Assembly: GCA_027074805.1 (NCBI GenBank)
Contig: JALTCK010000137.1
Location: 1-5,015, forward strand
DNA length: 5,015 nucleotides
From: Thermococcus sp.
GTDB taxonomy: Archaea > Methanobacteriota_B > Thermococci > Thermococcales > Thermococcaceae
Reading direction: 5' to 3'
Shown: positions 4,123 to 5,015 of the stretch, piece by piece
Layout of the letters: every line of letters starts with the position of its first letter
Numbering within the stretch: the first letter of the stretch is position 1
Notes under the pieces: model-generated
The model's input: the letters and a program-made list of their open reading frames with translations, nothing else
Database searches by the model: none
Told to the model about the DNA's origin: nothing
Translations under genes and position numbers: made by a program

Positions 4123-5015
4123 TTGAACCCGGAAGGAAGAATAGTTATAGGTTTAGCTCAGGCTGTAGTCGTGCTCCTGCTTTCACCACTGATGGTGGGG
4201 ATACTCAAGAAGGCTGAGGCAAGGATAGAGTCGCGGAAGGGAATAAGCGTCTTCCAGCCCTACTATGACCTGGCGAAGTTCTTCAGGAAGGAAACCCTGG
4301 TTCCAGAGGGAGCGAGTTCCTTCTTCGTCTTCGCGCCCTTCATAGCATTCGGAGCAATGCTCACATTGCCATGGATGCTTCCTATAGTAGGCAACTTCCC
4401 GAGCTGGTTCGCCCCGACGGTCGACTTCTTTGGAGGAACGTTCATCTTCGGCTTAGCAGCGATGGTCTCAATACTCGCAACGGAGCGGACAGGGAGCTAC
4501 TACACGGGCATAGGAGCCACCAGAGCCGTTAACTTCGGCGCCTTTGCCGAGCCAGTTCTCATAATGGTCTTCTTCGGCGTTGCCATTCTAACCGGAACCA
4601 ACAACCCCTTCCTGATGAACCACAAGATAACTTCCGAGGGCTGGTACCTGACTCCAACGCACATACTCATAACCGCGGCCTTCTTCATGCTACTGCTCTT
4701 CGACACCGGAAAGCTGCCGATAGAATCCCACGGAAGCAACGAGCTCGGCATGCTCGACCAGGGGAAGGGGCTTGAGTACACCGGCCCGCTCTACGCGCTC
4801 AACACATGGGCCGGCTATATGAAGTCCTTCATTCTCATGTCGGTTTTTCTCAACGTCTTCGCCGTTCCCTGGGGATTGGCAACGAGCGCTTCGCTATACG
4901 AGATCCTCAAGGGGACTTTCTGGCTCTTCGTCAAGATGCTTGGTCTCATCGGTGTCTTCGTAGTCGTTGAAGAAACCCTCGCGAAGATAAGGCTGTTCAG
5001 GATAATAGACTACCT
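4123..5015 (+). CDS. HycD/HyfC/NuoH-like membrane subunit of a group 4 [NiFe] hydrogenase or formate-hydrogenlyase-like complex (3' end cut)
   Basis: This is the membrane-anchor and ion-pathway subunit of the complex I-related family (respiratory chain subunit 1, NuoH/HycD/HyfC/EchB/MbhM type). It joins the peripheral [NiFe] hydrogenase-like module to antiporter-like membrane subunits in the cytoplasmic membrane. It starts at TTG 4123 after AGGAGGTGA and runs open to the edge, 297 full codons, probably lacking only a short C-terminus. Hydrophobic segments lie near 7-28, 66-90, 102-119, 137-157, 178-194, 232-252 and 264-282. The first loop has ESRKGISVFQPYYDLAKFF (36-54), the strongly conserved cytosolic stretch of HycD-type proteins. 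Other marks are GIGATRAVNFGAFAEP (129-144), LPIESHGSNELGML (198-211) with family acidic residues, and EETLAKIRLFRIIDY (283-297). It is the first gene after the riboswitch, so probably the first of an operon; its partners are outside the window. Which complex it belongs to (Mbh, Mfh/Hyf-like or an Mbs/Mbx relative) cannot be fixed from this subunit; HyfC/HycD of a formate-hydrogenlyase-like cluster is favoured partly from the fluoride-riboswitch association. Confidence 0.9.
   Translation, partial: MNPEGRIVIGLAQAVVVLLLSPLMVGILKKAEARIESRKGISVFQPYYDLAKFFRKETLVPEGASSFFVFAPFIAFGAMLTLPWMLPIVGNFPSWFAPTVDFFGGTFIFGLAAMVSILATERTGSYYTGIGATRAVNFGAFAEPVLIMVFFGVAILTGTNNPFLMNHKITSEGWYLTPTHILITAAFFMLLLFDTGKLPIESHGSNELGMLDQGKGLEYTGPLYALNTWAGYMKSFILMSVFLNVFAVPWGLATSASLYEILKGTFWLFVKMLGLIGVFVVVEETLAKIRLFRIIDY

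Noticed and set aside
4263..4781. Two minus-strand open frames (4263-4445 and 4500-4781) inside the hydrogenase subunit gene
   Set aside because: Both are antisense to a clearly conserved membrane subunit and show no family features.

Overview
The window looks like a chromosomal segment of a hyperthermophilic euryarchaeon of the order Thermococcales, probably Thermococcus. The signs are archaeal BRE/TATA-type promoters instead of bacterial -35/-10 boxes, strong GGAGGTGA-type Shine-Dalgarno sites, two TTG starts, moderately high GC, and a valyl-tRNA synthetase of archaeal type. All genes are on the + strand. I saw no tRNA, rRNA, CRISPR array or insertion sequence.

Layout. Positions 1-841 hold the C-terminal two thirds of a major facilitator superfamily (MFS) permease, cut by the left edge. 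Positions 846-3512 hold a complete, apparently intact valS. Its ribosome binding site overlaps the permease stop codon, and its likely promoter lies inside the last codons of the permease. A short AT-rich gap (3513-3586) follows, with T-runs, a possible TATA box and an exact 12-base tandem repeat. Next come two tiny overlapping genes (3587-3775 and 3744-3974) encoding coiled-coil proteins I cannot name. Their heptad patterns, including two core asparagines, are in register with each other.

The most striking part is the leader at 3975-4122. An archaeal promoter at about 4001-4014 drives an approximately 85-base leader that carries all the conserved parts of a fluoride riboswitch (crcB motif): a GGGCG/CGCCC stem, a loop that forms a 7-bp pseudoknot with a downstream GACGCCT, a second hairpin, and the invariant UAAUGAC segment. 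It stands directly before a TTG-started gene (4123 to the right edge) for the HycD/HyfC/NuoH-like membrane subunit of a group 4 [NiFe] hydrogenase or formate-hydrogenlyase-like complex. That gene is probably the first of an operon running beyond the window.

How it may work together. The pseudoknot strand CGCCT can pair either with the aptamer loop (fluoride-bound form) or with AGGTG of the Shine-Dalgarno. This suggests a translational ON switch that couples fluoride to a membrane ion-pumping or hydrogen-evolving complex. The aptamer and gene family are read from the sequence. The switching mechanism and physiological logic are inference. valS is housekeeping, and nothing links it functionally to its neighbours.
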